A stretch of DNA of 42,636 bases from Alcanivorax sp. Its GTDB lineage: Bacteria; Pseudomonadota; Gammaproteobacteria; Pseudomonadales; Alcanivoracaceae. The stretch's first letter is position 1. Each line of letters starts with the position of its first letter. Positions 9,105 to 18,058 of the stretch are shown in pieces. The position numbers were made by a program, and so were the translations under genes. The stretch is from the NCBI GenBank assembly GCA_022565695.1, contig JAIUME010000018.1, forward strand, positions 1 to 42,636. The letters are read 5' to 3'. The notes beneath the pieces are model-generated. The model did no database searches. It was given only the letters and a program-made list of their open reading frames with translations, and had not been told where the DNA came from.

Positions 9105-9231
9105 GCCCCCCCGCAGCCACCCTCTTGTTGCCGTTTGTTCCACCGCCTGCTGCACCAGTTACCAAACTAACAACTAACCCTGCGGCGCCCTGATAGAGAC
9201 GCGCCCGCTATTGCATTATTTTCCTATAAAT

Positions 9232-9246
9232 CAGACAATATGTCTG
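9232..9246. promoter_or_regulatory. Palindromic operator candidate before abiEi
   Basis: A perfect inverted repeat CAGACA-ATA-TGTCTG lies 29 bases before the AbiEi start, in an AT-rich stretch. A weak promoter can be drawn with TTGCAT at 9211-9216 and GACAAT at 9234-9239 (17-base gap), which would place the -10 inside the repeat. AbiEi antitoxins are known to repress their own operon through inverted repeats, so this is the likely binding site. Confidence 0.55.
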
Positions 9247-9274
9247 TTTTTTTCACTAATATGGCAAATCAATC

Positions 9275-9913
9275 ATGATCAAGCTCACAATCGCGGAGCA
9301 GATCCGGAGCGAAATTCTCAGGTCCGGGCCAGGATCGGTCTTTACCGCCGTGCACTTTCATGGGCTGGGGGCAGAGCCCGGCACTATTGAGCGAACGCTT
9401 GCCCGCCTTGCCGAGAAAGGCGGTGTCCAGCGCATCCGCCACGGGCTTTATTACTACCCGGAGCCCGGAGCCGTTTTTGGGGCCCTGCCCCCCAAGCCGG
9501 AAGCCGTGGCCCGCGCATTAACCGAAGGGGCACCTTTGGTGCCGTCCGGCCCAACGGCGCTGCACCGGCTTGGCCTGACTACCCAAGTGCCAATGAGGTA
9601 CTCCTACCTGACCAGCCGCAGCTCCCGAATGGAGCAACTGGGCAAGATCCGGATCGAGCTGCACAAGGTGCCAGAGCGACGCCTGAGCGGTGCCGGCACC
9701 AAAGCTGGCGAGATATTGAGTGCGATTGAATATGTGGGCCGCAAAGAAGCCAATTCCACCGATTTCTGTGGCAAGATTGCCCGAAAGCTCACAAGGAAAG
9801 AGCTGCTGCAGTTGCAGCAAGCGGCCACGCCCCGGTTTGTCTGGGTGAGGAAGGTTGTGGAAAAGATTAACAAGACATGGATGTCGATGAATGAGAGCAC
9901 TACTGACGCTTGA
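9275..9913 (+). CDS. AbiEi-type antitoxin (DUF6088)
   Basis: A 212-residue protein resembling DUF6088/AbiEi antitoxins. The N-terminal part (about 5-70) looks like a winged helix with the typical ending RIRHGLYYYP, then a C-terminal domain including the SGPTALHRLGLTTQVP segment seen in AbiEi-like proteins. In AbiE systems this protein represses its operon and counteracts the nucleotidyltransferase toxin without direct binding (type IV system). It overlaps the downstream toxin gene by 23 bases, as is usual for the pair. The start at 9275 is the only good one in frame. Base composition is a little less GC-rich than neighbours, consistent with transfer. Confidence 0.85.
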   Translation: MIKLTIAEQIRSEILRSGPGSVFTAVHFHGLGAEPGTIERTLARLAEKGGVQRIRHGLYYYPEPGAVFGALPPKPEAVARALTEGAPLVPSGPTALHRLGLTTQVPMRYSYLTSRSSRMEQLGKIRIELHKVPERRLSGAGTKAGEILSAIEYVGRKEANSTDFCGKIARKLTRKELLQLQQAATPRFVWVRKVVEKINKTWMSMNESTTDA

Positions 9914-10946
9914 GCCGGAACAAAGGGCAGAAGTTTTCAGAGTGGCCGAGCAAGAACTCGGTCTGCCAGCTCATGTGCTGGAGAAAGATTTCTGGGTCAC
10001 TTATTTGCTGGACGCCCTGTTCCAGCAACTGGAACTGCCCGTAGGAATGATGTTCAAGGGCGGCACCAGCCTGTCCAAGTGCTACGATGTGATCGAGCGC
10101 TTTTCCGAGGATATTGATCTGGCTCTGGATCGGGATGATCTCGGATTCGATGGGGACAATGCCCCCGAGGTGCAGTCCTCCGCAACCAAAGCCAAAAGAA
10201 AGCTCAAGGAATTGCAGTCTGCAGGGACGCAATACATTGCCGACTCTCTTTACCCGGCAATACATAAATACCTGGAAAGCGATCTGGAGGAAACGTTTTC
10301 CATTACCATTGACGAGCAAACGCCGGACAATATCCTGTTCTTCTACCCCAGATGCCTTGATGACGCTGATTACGGTGACACCAACTATGTCAAACCGGTC
10401 GTGCTTATTGAAACCGGCACCAAAGCCGCCCACGAACCTGTAGCCGAGCTGCACATCTCTCCTCTCATTACGCAGGCCGAGAATGTTATCGAAGCGATTC
10501 CGTCGATTGGTGAAGATGGCACTACGGTGCGTACGTTGCGGATCGAGCGGACGTTCTGGGAGAAAGTGACGTTCCTCCACCAGCAGAACAGCTGCAACGA
10601 CCCGGAAAAGGTAAAGGATCGACTGAGCAGGCACCTCTACGACATCGCCATGATTGCGAATTCCGAATATGGCAAGCATTGCCTCGAAACCCTTGAACTC
10701 CTCAAAAAAGTCGCTTACCACAAAAGCATCTACTTCAAACAAGGCGGCGTTGATTACATTGAGGCCGGCTCGGGCGCGCTCCGGCTATCATTAACGCCAG
10801 AACTGGAGCCGGCATTTCGAGAGGACTACGGCCGGATGGACGAAATGTTCTACGGGGAGCCCCCGCGGTTTGACGATATTGTCACTGAGCTTGGACGCAT
10901 TGAATATCTGGTCAATCAAGCACTGTCAGAACCCAGCGAGCACTGA
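9891..10946 (+). CDS. AbiEii/AbiGii-type nucleotidyltransferase toxin
   Basis: A 351-residue toxin of the AbiEii family, nucleotidyltransferases of the DUF1814 type that inhibit growth and can cause abortive phage infection, probably by modifying tRNA. Visible signatures are the KGGTSLSK motif (56-63), the catalytic acidic motif SEDIDLA (Asp74 and Asp76), and the later ERTFWEKVTFLH segment typical of the family. The reading frame is intact, so the system may be active. The gene ends inside the 3' end of hmuV on the opposite strand (31-base overlap), with no terminator between them. The target and the phages it might affect are unknown. Confidence 0.9.
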   Translation: MRALLTLEPEQRAEVFRVAEQELGLPAHVLEKDFWVTYLLDALFQQLELPVGMMFKGGTSLSKCYDVIERFSEDIDLALDRDDLGFDGDNAPEVQSSATKAKRKLKELQSAGTQYIADSLYPAIHKYLESDLEETFSITIDEQTPDNILFFYPRCLDDADYGDTNYVKPVVLIETGTKAAHEPVAELHISPLITQAENVIEAIPSIGEDGTTVRTLRIERTFWEKVTFLHQQNSCNDPEKVKDRLSRHLYDIAMIANSEYGKHCLETLELLKKVAYHKSIYFKQGGVDYIEAGSGALRLSLTPELEPAFREDYGRMDEMFYGEPPRFDDIVTELGRIEYLVNQALSEPSEH

Positions 10947-11800
10947 CCACGCAGGGGTTTAGCACACAGAGGTTTAGAAAGTACTACAGGATTTGAAGCG
11001 CCCCGCACGCACACCTGCGGCAGCGGGCCGCGCGTATCCAGACACGCATCCAGACCATATACCCGGGCCAGGTTTTCTTCCGTGAGGACTGTTTCGGGCG
11101 GGCCATCCGCCACACACTCTCCGTTTGCCAGCAACAGGATGCGGCTGCCGTAGGCCGCCGCCAGGGACAGGTCATGGCATGCCATGATCAGCGCGGTCTC
11201 TTCCTGTTGTGCCAGCGACGCCAGTTGCGCCATCAGGCGATACTGCTGCGCCGGGTCCAGTGCCGAGGTGGCTTCGTCCAGCAGCAGCAAACGCTCGCCG
11301 GACATGGCCCGCAATTGCACCAGCACCCGCGCCAGTTGCACGCGCTGCTGCTCGCCGCCGGACAGGCTGTTGTACAGGCGCCCGGCCAGGTGGGCGACAT
11401 CGCACCAGGCCATCTGCGTGCCGACTGAGGGGTGGCTGCTGTCACCGGCCTCACGGCCCGGCAAACCCTGTGCCACAACCTCTTCCGCCAGCATGGGAAA
11501 GCCCAGCGTGACCTGTTGTGGCATCACCGCGCGCCGCCGCGCCAGGGCGGGCAGCGGCAATGTCGCCAGTGAATCGCCCCCAAGGCGCACCTCACCGGAT
11601 TGCGGGCGCCATTCGCTTGCCAGCACCCGCAGCAGTGTCGATTTCCCTGCCCCGTTGGGCCCCAGCAGCATCACGCGCTCACCGGCGCGTACGCGCAGGC
11701 TGATGTTGCGCAGCAACTGTTGCCCGTTACGCACCAGCGTGATCTCGCGTGCCTCTAGCAGGGGCTTCTCCAGTAGAGGCGCCACCAGACGTGTTGTCAT
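10916..11800 (-). CDS. hmuV: Heme ABC transporter ATP-binding protein
   Basis: A 294-residue ATPase that powers heme import through HmuU. Walker A GPNGAGKST is at 47-55, signature LSGGEQQR at 146-153 and Walker B LLLLDEATSALD at 171-182. The real start is the ATG at 11800, overlapping the hmuU stop (TGATG); the frame stays open much further upstream, but that part is only the shadow of hmuU. The protein is about 30-35 residues longer than typical HmuV, and the extra tail is encoded by sequence that overlaps the end of the abiEii gene, so the original stop may have been lost when that pair arrived. It is the last gene of the heme operon. Confidence 0.93.
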   Translation of the reverse strand: MTTRLVAPLLEKPLLEAREITLVRNGQQLLRNISLRVRAGERVMLLGPNGAGKSTLLRVLASEWRPQSGEVRLGGDSLATLPLPALARRRAVMPQQVTLGFPMLAEEVVAQGLPGREAGDSSHPSVGTQMAWCDVAHLAGRLYNSLSGGEQQRVQLARVLVQLRAMSGERLLLLDEATSALDPAQQYRLMAQLASLAQQEETALIMACHDLSLAAAYGSRILLLANGECVADGPPETVLTEENLARVYGLDACLDTRGPLPQVCVRGASNPVVLSKPLCAKPLRGQCSLGSDSA

Positions 11801-12828
11801 CAGCGGGCTCTCCGCATCAGTAGTGCCAGAAAGAAAGGCCCGCCAATCAATGCCATCATCAGGCCGATGGGAAATTCTGCCGGTGCCACGATCAGCCGCG
11901 CCGCCGTATCCGCCAGCACCAGCAACACCGCGCCCAGTAACGCCGAGGCGGGCAACAGCCAGCGGTGATCCACGCCCAGCGTCAGCCGCACCAGATGCGG
12001 CGCCACCAGCCCGACAAACCCGATCAGCCCGGACACCGACACCGCAGCGCCCACCGCCAGCGCGCACATCACCACAATGCGCCGCTTCAGGCGGTCCACA
12101 TCGTGCCCCAGATGCAGGGCCACGGCTTCGCCCAGCAACACCGCGTTCAGGGCGCGCGCCAGCATCGGCATGGCCAGCAGCACCAGCAGAATCCACGGCG
12201 CCACCAGGCGCAGGTCGCGCCAGTCGGCCTGGGCCAAGCTGCCCATGGTCCAGAAGGTCAGGGTGCGCAACTGGCCGTCGTCGGCCATGAAGGTGAGTAC
12301 ACCCACACCCGCCATGGCGATGGCATTGATGGCGATCCCGGCGAGCAGCAGCATCGCCACATGGGCTTCCCCATGGCGATTGCCGATGCGCCAGATCACA
12401 GCGGTGGTGAGCAAGGCACAGAAAAAGGCCGTCAACGGTAACGCCAGCCCCGGCACCGCCATGCCCCATTGCGCAAAGACTCGTTCACCCAACACGATGA
12501 CGCCAATGCCGCCCAGGGCAGCACCGCTGGAAATACCGATCAGCCCCGGATCGGCCAACGGGTTACGAAACAGCCCCTGCAACAATGCACCGGATACTGC
12601 CAGCGCCGCACCCACCAGCATGGCCAGCAACAGGCGCGGCAAGCGCAGCTCGCGCACCACCAGCTGCACGCTGGCCTCAGCATCCCGGGCGAACAGCCCC
12701 TGCCAGACTTCCCCCGCACTCAGTGGCATGGGCCCGGTGCGCAGGGCCAGCATGGCGCCCAGCACCAGCAGCCCGCCAAGGGCGACCAGCACCGGACGCG
12801 GTGGCAACCGCCCAGCTACCGGGACCAC
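11800..12828 (-). CDS. hmuU: Heme ABC transporter permease
   Basis: A 342-residue FecCD-family permease that forms the inner-membrane channel for heme. About ten hydrophobic helices are visible, with the family signatures RLPRLLLAMLVGAALAVSG and NPLADPGLIGISSGA near residues 60-110, and the EFPIG region towards the end. It begins with GTG at 12828 and overlaps the hmuT stop by 13 bases; its stop overlaps hmuV by one base. The position between the binding protein and the ATPase and the tight overlaps confirm its place in the operon. Substrate assignment rests on the operon context. Confidence 0.93.
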   Translation of the reverse strand: MVPVAGRLPPRPVLVALGGLLVLGAMLALRTGPMPLSAGEVWQGLFARDAEASVQLVVRELRLPRLLLAMLVGAALAVSGALLQGLFRNPLADPGLIGISSGAALGGIGVIVLGERVFAQWGMAVPGLALPLTAFFCALLTTAVIWRIGNRHGEAHVAMLLLAGIAINAIAMAGVGVLTFMADDGQLRTLTFWTMGSLAQADWRDLRLVAPWILLVLLAMPMLARALNAVLLGEAVALHLGHDVDRLKRRIVVMCALAVGAAVSVSGLIGFVGLVAPHLVRLTLGVDHRWLLPASALLGAVLLVLADTAARLIVAPAEFPIGLMMALIGGPFFLALLMRRAR

Positions 12829-13679
12829 GCCACCCCGCCCTGCCCGCTGACCACATCCAGCACCTGCGTCATGGCGTCCGGCAGCCGTGGGCCGAAGCCC
12901 AGCAGCAGCATACTGTCCGCCACCAGGATACGGCCGTCACGCCCTGCCGGTGTCATGCCCAGCGCGGGCCAGTCCTCGGCACGGAATTCACCGGGTTGCG
13001 TTTCGGCAACGATGATCATGTCCGGCGCCAGAGCGATCAGTGCCTCACTGCTCAGGGGGCGATAGCCCTGCTGATTGGTCACCGCGTTCGGTAAACCCAG
13101 GCTGTCGAGCAGTGCCTGGGCTTTGGTGCCCGCCCCGGCCAGACGCACGCCATGACCGCCCGCCGATAACAGGCACAACACACGCGGCGGATCGGTCAGC
13201 GGCAAGCGCTGGTTAATGCGGGCAAAGGCGGCTTCCAGTTCGGCCACCAGTGCGGCGCCCTCTTCCGTACGGCCGGTTTCCTGCGCCACCTGACGCGCCC
13301 GGGCCAACACGCCGTCCGGCGAATTGGCCGCATCAATGCGCACCACATTGGTCACACGTTCAAGCTGACGCAATGTCCGGGCCGGGCCTGCCTCGTCCGC
13401 CGACACCAGTACCTTGTCGGGCCGCAGCGAGACAATGCCCTCCACTGGCAACTCACGCACATAGCCGACTTTCGGTAAGGCCCGGGCAGCGGGTGGCCAG
13501 ATGCTGGTATCGTCCACGGCCACCAGCTGGTCCTCGGCGCCCAGGGCATAGACCATTTCCGTCACGGCGCCGCCCGCCACCACCAGACGCTGCGCGTGCA
13601 CCGGCGCCGCCAGCAGCAGACCTGCCAACAGCGCTGCCAATACGCGTGTCATGGCCGTCATGCCTTTTATCGCCGTCAT
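12816..13679 (-). CDS. hmuT: Periplasmic heme-binding protein
   Basis: A 287-residue substrate-binding protein that carries heme from the outer-membrane receptor to HmuUV. The N-terminus has a signal peptide that ends near VHAQ (about residue 30), and the mature part starts with the typical RLVVAGGAVTEMVYALGA segment of the TroA/HmuT fold. The long central helix and the two lobes match the family length. The ATG at 13679 overlaps the hmuS stop (ATGA); internal ATGs at residues 7 and 10 could also be used. It lies between hmuS and hmuU in the operon. Confidence 0.92.
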   Translation of the reverse strand: MTAIKGMTAMTRVLAALLAGLLLAAPVHAQRLVVAGGAVTEMVYALGAEDQLVAVDDTSIWPPAARALPKVGYVRELPVEGIVSLRPDKVLVSADEAGPARTLRQLERVTNVVRIDAANSPDGVLARARQVAQETGRTEEGAALVAELEAAFARINQRLPLTDPPRVLCLLSAGGHGVRLAGAGTKAQALLDSLGLPNAVTNQQGYRPLSSEALIALAPDMIIVAETQPGEFRAEDWPALGMTPAGRDGRILVADSMLLLGFGPRLPDAMTQVLDVVSGQGGVAWSR

Positions 13680-14752
13680 GAAAGACGCTCAATCTGCGTC
13701 AGCAGATCACGCCAGGCAGACAGCTCGGCCTTGCCCGGCTTGCGTTCACCGAACAGGCTCAACACCAGTTCGCCCTTCGCATTGAAAGCATCCAGCGACG
13801 TGATATCGCCATCTTCGGAAGGCCGCCGCACCACCCACAGCTGCGTCATCTCGCCGGTGCGCATATGCAGGTTGAAATGTGGGTCGAGCACGTTGAACCA
13901 CTCGCCGGTGCGCAGCAGCCGTTGCACCTGCCCGGTATAGATCTGCACGATGCCGCGATTGCCGACAAACGCCATGATCGGCGTGCCCATTTCCGCGACA
14001 CTGTTGAGCACGTTTTCAACGCTGTCCAGCGCTACCGGACGCGCCCAGGGCTCGCCCACCTGTTCCAGCGCCGTCAGGCGATCCAGCCCATGACGTTTCA
14101 GCATGTCGTGGAATTGATGCACGTCGGTGATCGACGCCCACTCCTCCTGCAGGGGGTGCGGGTCAGCAATGGGTGCCTTGCGCTGAAACACCGGCGCAGG
14201 CTCAAGGGCCAGCGGCGGACGCTGGTCGGCAGCACGAAAACGTGTCACCAGCGCGTGCCAGGCCTGCATATCGGTATCGTCGGTGGCGTATACCTTGTGC
14301 ACCGCCTGGCCGCTGTGGTCGAACATCTGCAAGCTGTGGCGCGGCCCTTTCGGGCCGGCCTCGGTCACCGCGCAGGCATGCCCCCAGTGGGAGAAGAACA
14401 CGCGCAAATCGATCTCGCCCAGACACAGCCCCATGCGGCCGCCTTCCATGACGCTGAACTTGCTCATCACGCCGGTGGTTTCGTGGACCACCTCATCGTT
14501 GCGCGCCAGGGTCATGATGCGTCCAAGCAGGGACAGTGACGGATAGATTTCGGTAAACGCCGGTTGCAGGCGCAGCACCTTGTCCTGGGGTTCTGTCAGC
14601 AGCAGTTCCAGCTCACTGACCCCCAGTTGCGTTGCCGCATTGCGGATGCGCAAACGGGGCTGGGTTTCGCGCAGAGCGTGCCAGGCGGCTTGCAGCCCGT
14701 CGCGCTGTGCCGGCGCGCTGTGCTCATGGGTTGGCGTCGTTGCCTGAGTCAT
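13676..14752 (-). CDS. hmuS: Cytoplasmic heme-binding/degrading protein
   Basis: A 358-residue HmuS/HemS/PhuS-family protein that binds imported heme in the cytoplasm and passes it on or degrades it. Two related halves are visible, each with the LGRIMTLARN or IMAFVGNRG type strand. The candidate proximal heme ligand is His212 in the segment TDVHQFHDMLKRH, which corresponds to the conserved region of HemS and PhuS. The N-terminal 15 residues are polar and rich in His/Thr. It follows hmuY with a gap of four bases and overlaps hmuT by four bases. Length fits the family. Confidence 0.93.
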   Translation of the reverse strand: MTQATTPTHEHSAPAQRDGLQAAWHALRETQPRLRIRNAATQLGVSELELLLTEPQDKVLRLQPAFTEIYPSLSLLGRIMTLARNDEVVHETTGVMSKFSVMEGGRMGLCLGEIDLRVFFSHWGHACAVTEAGPKGPRHSLQMFDHSGQAVHKVYATDDTDMQAWHALVTRFRAADQRPPLALEPAPVFQRKAPIADPHPLQEEWASITDVHQFHDMLKRHGLDRLTALEQVGEPWARPVALDSVENVLNSVAEMGTPIMAFVGNRGIVQIYTGQVQRLLRTGEWFNVLDPHFNLHMRTGEMTQLWVVRRPSEDGDITSLDAFNAKGELVLSLFGERKPGKAELSAWRDLLTQIERLS

Positions 14753-14756
14753 GGGA

Positions 14757-15953
14757 TCACTCCTGTGCTGTGTTCAGATCAAGTTGGCGCCAGCGCAGGC
14801 GCGGATGGCCACTGGCACCGCCTTCGCTGTAATAGCCGGTGACCTGCAACTGGAATTGCGGTGCATCGTCGTCATCGCGATCGGTATCGATGCGGTAGAC
14901 GCGATAGTTGGGCCACAGACGATGGTTGCCCTGCAGGTTGTAGGCGTACCAGCTTTGCTGGGCAAAGATGCCGCTGCTGCTGTCCGCCGCAAATAACTGC
15001 GACGGAATGGGCTCGCCGCTGTCCGGGTCGATGGTGGCGCTCTGCCAGGTAGCCAGGTCCGCCCATTCATGGGGGCCGAACACACCACCGGCACCCTCAC
15101 CGCTGTCGCCGCTGTTGCTGCGCAGGAAGAAGTTCGTGCCCGCAAAACCGGCCTTGATATCCCAGACGTTGCCGGTGCAGTCCACAATCTCGTCCGCATC
15201 AAAATCGAAGCAGATTTCGCCGCCTGCGGGTGGCAGGGTGCCAGTGAAGGTTGCCTCGGTGGTGAACTGGTCAGAATCCGGCACCTGCACATCGAACTCA
15301 AAGGTGAAGGTTTCCACACCGTTGCCGTCACGGGTACAGAACACGATGTCTGTGGCGCGCACACGGGCATAGCTGTTGCCCTCACCGGATTTCACCAGCC
15401 AGCCGTTGTCCGGGTTTGCCGTGATCAAGCCTGCACCCGCGTCGCATTCCGGCGACACCTGATTGTAGAGATACCAGTCACCCATACCGCCAAACGCACT
15501 GGCCAGACCGTCTACCACCCAGTTGCGATTGGCCGGTGCCGGGTAATCTTCCAGCAGTACGGACAGTTCGGATTCCGGCGTGGCATTCAGGAACACGCTG
15601 GCGTTCGGCTCACCGTCCCCGTCATAAAAATCATCCTGCGCGGCGACCAGTACGCCCGCCACACTGCTGGGCCCAGAATCGCCACCATTCAGACGCAGCT
15701 CCGTTCGCCGCAGCGCCACATGCCATTCACTCTCTTCGGCAACTTCGTCACCGGTTTCCAGATTGACGTAGACCCAGTCGGCGTAGCTGCTGGCATTGTA
15801 TCGACAGCTCAGAACGCCCGAATCCTCCTCACAATTATTGGTGACCACATCAGGCGGTGTACTGCTGCTGGAAGATCCGCCACAAGCCGCCAGGGCAAGC
15901 GTCGCGGCGCCCAACAGCAGGGCACGCCACTGAGAATTGATGTCGTATCGCAT
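14757..15953 (-). CDS. hmuY: HmuY-family heme-binding lipoprotein, apparently two tandem domains
   Basis: A 398-residue lipoprotein (lipobox LAAC, Cys24, then a Gly/Ser linker) related to HmuY, a surface or periplasmic heme-binding protein first known from Porphyromonas. Two similar units can be aligned by eye. The first (about 58-225) has EWHVALRRTELRLNGGDSG at 76-94 and DWYLYN at 159-164. The second (about 246-391) has VWDIKAG and LRSNSGDSG within 263-285, SWYAYN at 334-339 and VTGYYSEGG near 371-379. HmuY from Porphyromonas is about half this length. The start at 15953 has a strong AAGGAGG site. It lies 19 bases after hmuR. A role in presenting heme to HmuR is inferred. Confidence 0.85.
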   Translation of the reverse strand: MRYDINSQWRALLLGAATLALAACGGSSSSSTPPDVVTNNCEEDSGVLSCRYNASSYADWVYVNLETGDEVAEESEWHVALRRTELRLNGGDSGPSSVAGVLVAAQDDFYDGDGEPNASVFLNATPESELSVLLEDYPAPANRNWVVDGLASAFGGMGDWYLYNQVSPECDAGAGLITANPDNGWLVKSGEGNSYARVRATDIVFCTRDGNGVETFTFEFDVQVPDSDQFTTEATFTGTLPPAGGEICFDFDADEIVDCTGNVWDIKAGFAGTNFFLRSNSGDSGEGAGGVFGPHEWADLATWQSATIDPDSGEPIPSQLFAADSSSGIFAQQSWYAYNLQGNHRLWPNYRVYRIDTDRDDDDAPQFQLQVTGYYSEGGASGHPRLRWRQLDLNTAQE

Positions 15954-15972
15954 GTTATGAAATCCTCCTTTG

Positions 15973-17982
15973 TTAGTTCCCGAAGCCATAGCGCACACCG
16001 AGATAGATAAAGCGACCGGTAACAGGTGAAAAATCCATTGCGTCCGCGAAATCGCGTTGCGTATCAAGCAGGTTGTCCACGCCAGCCATCAGGCTGAACG
16101 CGGGCGTCACCCTGTGCGTCAGACTGACATCCAGCGCATGCCAGGCTGGCGAGCGAGCGCCATCGCTGTTCGCCAGTTCATTACTCTGATAACGGCCTCG
16201 CAGAGTCACATCGGTGTTGTCGGTGATGCCGATGTTCAGACCCGCCCGGCTGATGTCGCGAGGACGACGTGTGAGCCGTTGTCCGGTAGCTCGGTCTTCA
16301 GTCTCCATCCAGGTATGGTTCAGATGCAGGCTCACGCGTGACCCAAGAACCCAGTCCAGGCCCGCAGTGGCCCCCCGTGTCATGGCACGAGAGACATTTT
16401 CATACTGGTATTCGAGCACCGGCCCACCGGGTACGGGATCATTCTCGGCATCAATCTGGATCAGATTGCGCAGCGCGTTATGAAACAGCCCCAGTTCCAG
16501 CACCCAACGTTCGCGCCAGGAAAAAGTAGTGTTCATCTGCCAACTCTGAGAGCGCTCCGGCTCCAGCTCCGGGTTGCCGATCACTATGTAGCCAAGTTGA
16601 CTATGATCGAACAGGTAGAAGCGCTCCTTCAGATCAGGCACGCGGTACCCCTGCCCCCAGCCGAGCCTTGCCGTGGTACGCCAGTTGTCACCACGCCACA
16701 GATGCCAGCGCGCCCCGGCACTACCTGCCAGATGGCTGCCGAAGTCGAGGTCATCCTGGTAACGCAGCCCCAGCACCAGCTCCATGACATCACCGAGAAA
16801 AAAGGTGTCCTGGCGAAATATCTCATCACTGCGCCGACTGACCCGATCGGTATCGTCGAGCTCGGACACACCATCCTTGGTCTGGCGCAGGCTTTCGTGG
16901 TTGATATCACCGCCCATCTGATAGCTGTACCCCAGACGGCCACCGAACCCGTCGTAGTACGGGCTGTCTAGTTGCAAGGACACCTGCGACAGCGTCATTT
17001 CAGCGTATCGGTCGTCATAGGCGCCGTCTGGGGAAAACTTCAACGTATCGTCGCTGAACGTTTCATGCACACCATTGAGTTGCAGACCGAAGCCTCCAGG
17101 CCAGACCCAGCGGCCACCGGCAACATAACGATCACGGACAATTGCTTCTGTCTTGCTCTGATTCACCTGCAAGCCACCAGGAAAGCCTTCCGAAGTGCGA
17201 CTGATGCCATCTTCTGTGAAGCGACCGCCCTGCAGGTAGAGGCGGCCATTACTGGAGGGGTGCCACTCCAGACGAGCGTCATACTGTTGCCGATCCACTT
17301 CGTCCGCAGGCCGGGCCCAGCCGCCGTACACCGGCGTGATGCCGTCACTTTCCAGACGATCTACCGACAACCGCAAGCGCAGGGCGTCGCCGCCAGCATC
17401 CACCCGCGCACGGGCATGCCGACGACCGATATCAATACGGTCACCGGACGGATTCTGGTTACCATAGCTACCGATATCGCCCCGGACCTCGCCACCGAAC
17501 CCAGGCGAGATGTCACGGGTAATGACATTAATGACGCCGCCCATAGCGGCACTGCCGTATTGCGCCGAGGTGGCGCCCTTGACGATTTCAATACGTTCAA
17601 CTTCGGTCAACGTCAGCTGGCTGACATCGACCTTGGAGCCCGTACTCGCGGACACACGCAGGCCATCCACCAGCACCAGAACCTGCTCGCCACTGAGCCC
17701 CTGCAAGGAAACTTCGTATCCGGCCTTACCGTGAACCTCCCGCAGCTGCAGGCCGGAGACATTCTCCAATGCCTCTTTCAGCGAGCGCGCATGGGTGCGC
17801 TCCAGCTCCTGGCGCGTGACGACCTCCGTGCGCACCGGGGCATCAATGATGCTGCGTTCCGCTCGTGTACCGGTAACCACGACCTGGTCTAGCGAAGCGA
17901 CATCCTTCGCGAAAGCCGGCGCACTCAGAGCGTTACTGGCAAACAAGACTGCAAAAAGACCGCAGAGGAGGAGAGAGCGCAT
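15973..17982 (-). CDS. hmuR: TonB-dependent heme receptor
   Basis: A 669-residue outer-membrane receptor that takes up heme using TonB energy. There is a signal peptide ending AFA-KD near residue 25, then a TonB box region DQVVVTGTR, a plug domain with GLSGEQVLVLVDGLR, and VERIEIVKGATSAQYGS. In the barrel, YRVPDLKERFYLFDHS and NPELEPE match the FRAP/NPNL region of heme receptors, with a histidine between the two motifs. The protein ends in an aromatic-rich strand. The ATG at 17982 was chosen because it directly starts a signal peptide; the frame extends to 18054. It is the first gene of the heme operon and has two Fur-box-like sites in its promoter. Confidence 0.93.
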   Translation of the reverse strand: MRSLLLCGLFAVLFASNALSAPAFAKDVASLDQVVVTGTRAERSIIDAPVRTEVVTRQELERTHARSLKEALENVSGLQLREVHGKAGYEVSLQGLSGEQVLVLVDGLRVSASTGSKVDVSQLTLTEVERIEIVKGATSAQYGSAAMGGVINVITRDISPGFGGEVRGDIGSYGNQNPSGDRIDIGRRHARARVDAGGDALRLRLSVDRLESDGITPVYGGWARPADEVDRQQYDARLEWHPSSNGRLYLQGGRFTEDGISRTSEGFPGGLQVNQSKTEAIVRDRYVAGGRWVWPGGFGLQLNGVHETFSDDTLKFSPDGAYDDRYAEMTLSQVSLQLDSPYYDGFGGRLGYSYQMGGDINHESLRQTKDGVSELDDTDRVSRRSDEIFRQDTFFLGDVMELVLGLRYQDDLDFGSHLAGSAGARWHLWRGDNWRTTARLGWGQGYRVPDLKERFYLFDHSQLGYIVIGNPELEPERSQSWQMNTTFSWRERWVLELGLFHNALRNLIQIDAENDPVPGGPVLEYQYENVSRAMTRGATAGLDWVLGSRVSLHLNHTWMETEDRATGQRLTRRPRDISRAGLNIGITDNTDVTLRGRYQSNELANSDGARSPAWHALDVSLTHRVTPAFSLMAGVDNLLDTQRDFADAMDFSPVTGRFIYLGVRYGFGN

Positions 17983-17996
17983 AGTGCACATCATTT

Positions 17997-18058
17997 GATA
18001 AAAAGAATCATTCGCATCATAGAGGGGTGACGAAGGGCCGTCAATGAGAATCATTATC
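17997..18058 (-). promoter_or_regulatory. hmuR promoter with two Fur-box-like sites
   Basis: On the minus strand a promoter reads TTGACG (18044-18039), a 17-base gap and TATGAT (18021-18016), each hexamer with five of six consensus bases. A Fur-box-like site at 18040-18058 matches the 19-base consensus GATAATGATAATCATTATC at 16 positions and covers the -35. A second at 17997-18015 matches at 14 positions and lies just after the -10. This is a standard arrangement for iron repression by Fur. Confidence 0.88.

Noticed and set aside
11801-12469. Upstream extension of the hmuV reading frame to give a 517-residue protein
   Set aside because: It lies in another frame on the same strand inside hmuU, its product is Gly/Arg/Ala-rich without domain features, and hmuV has a proper start at 11800.
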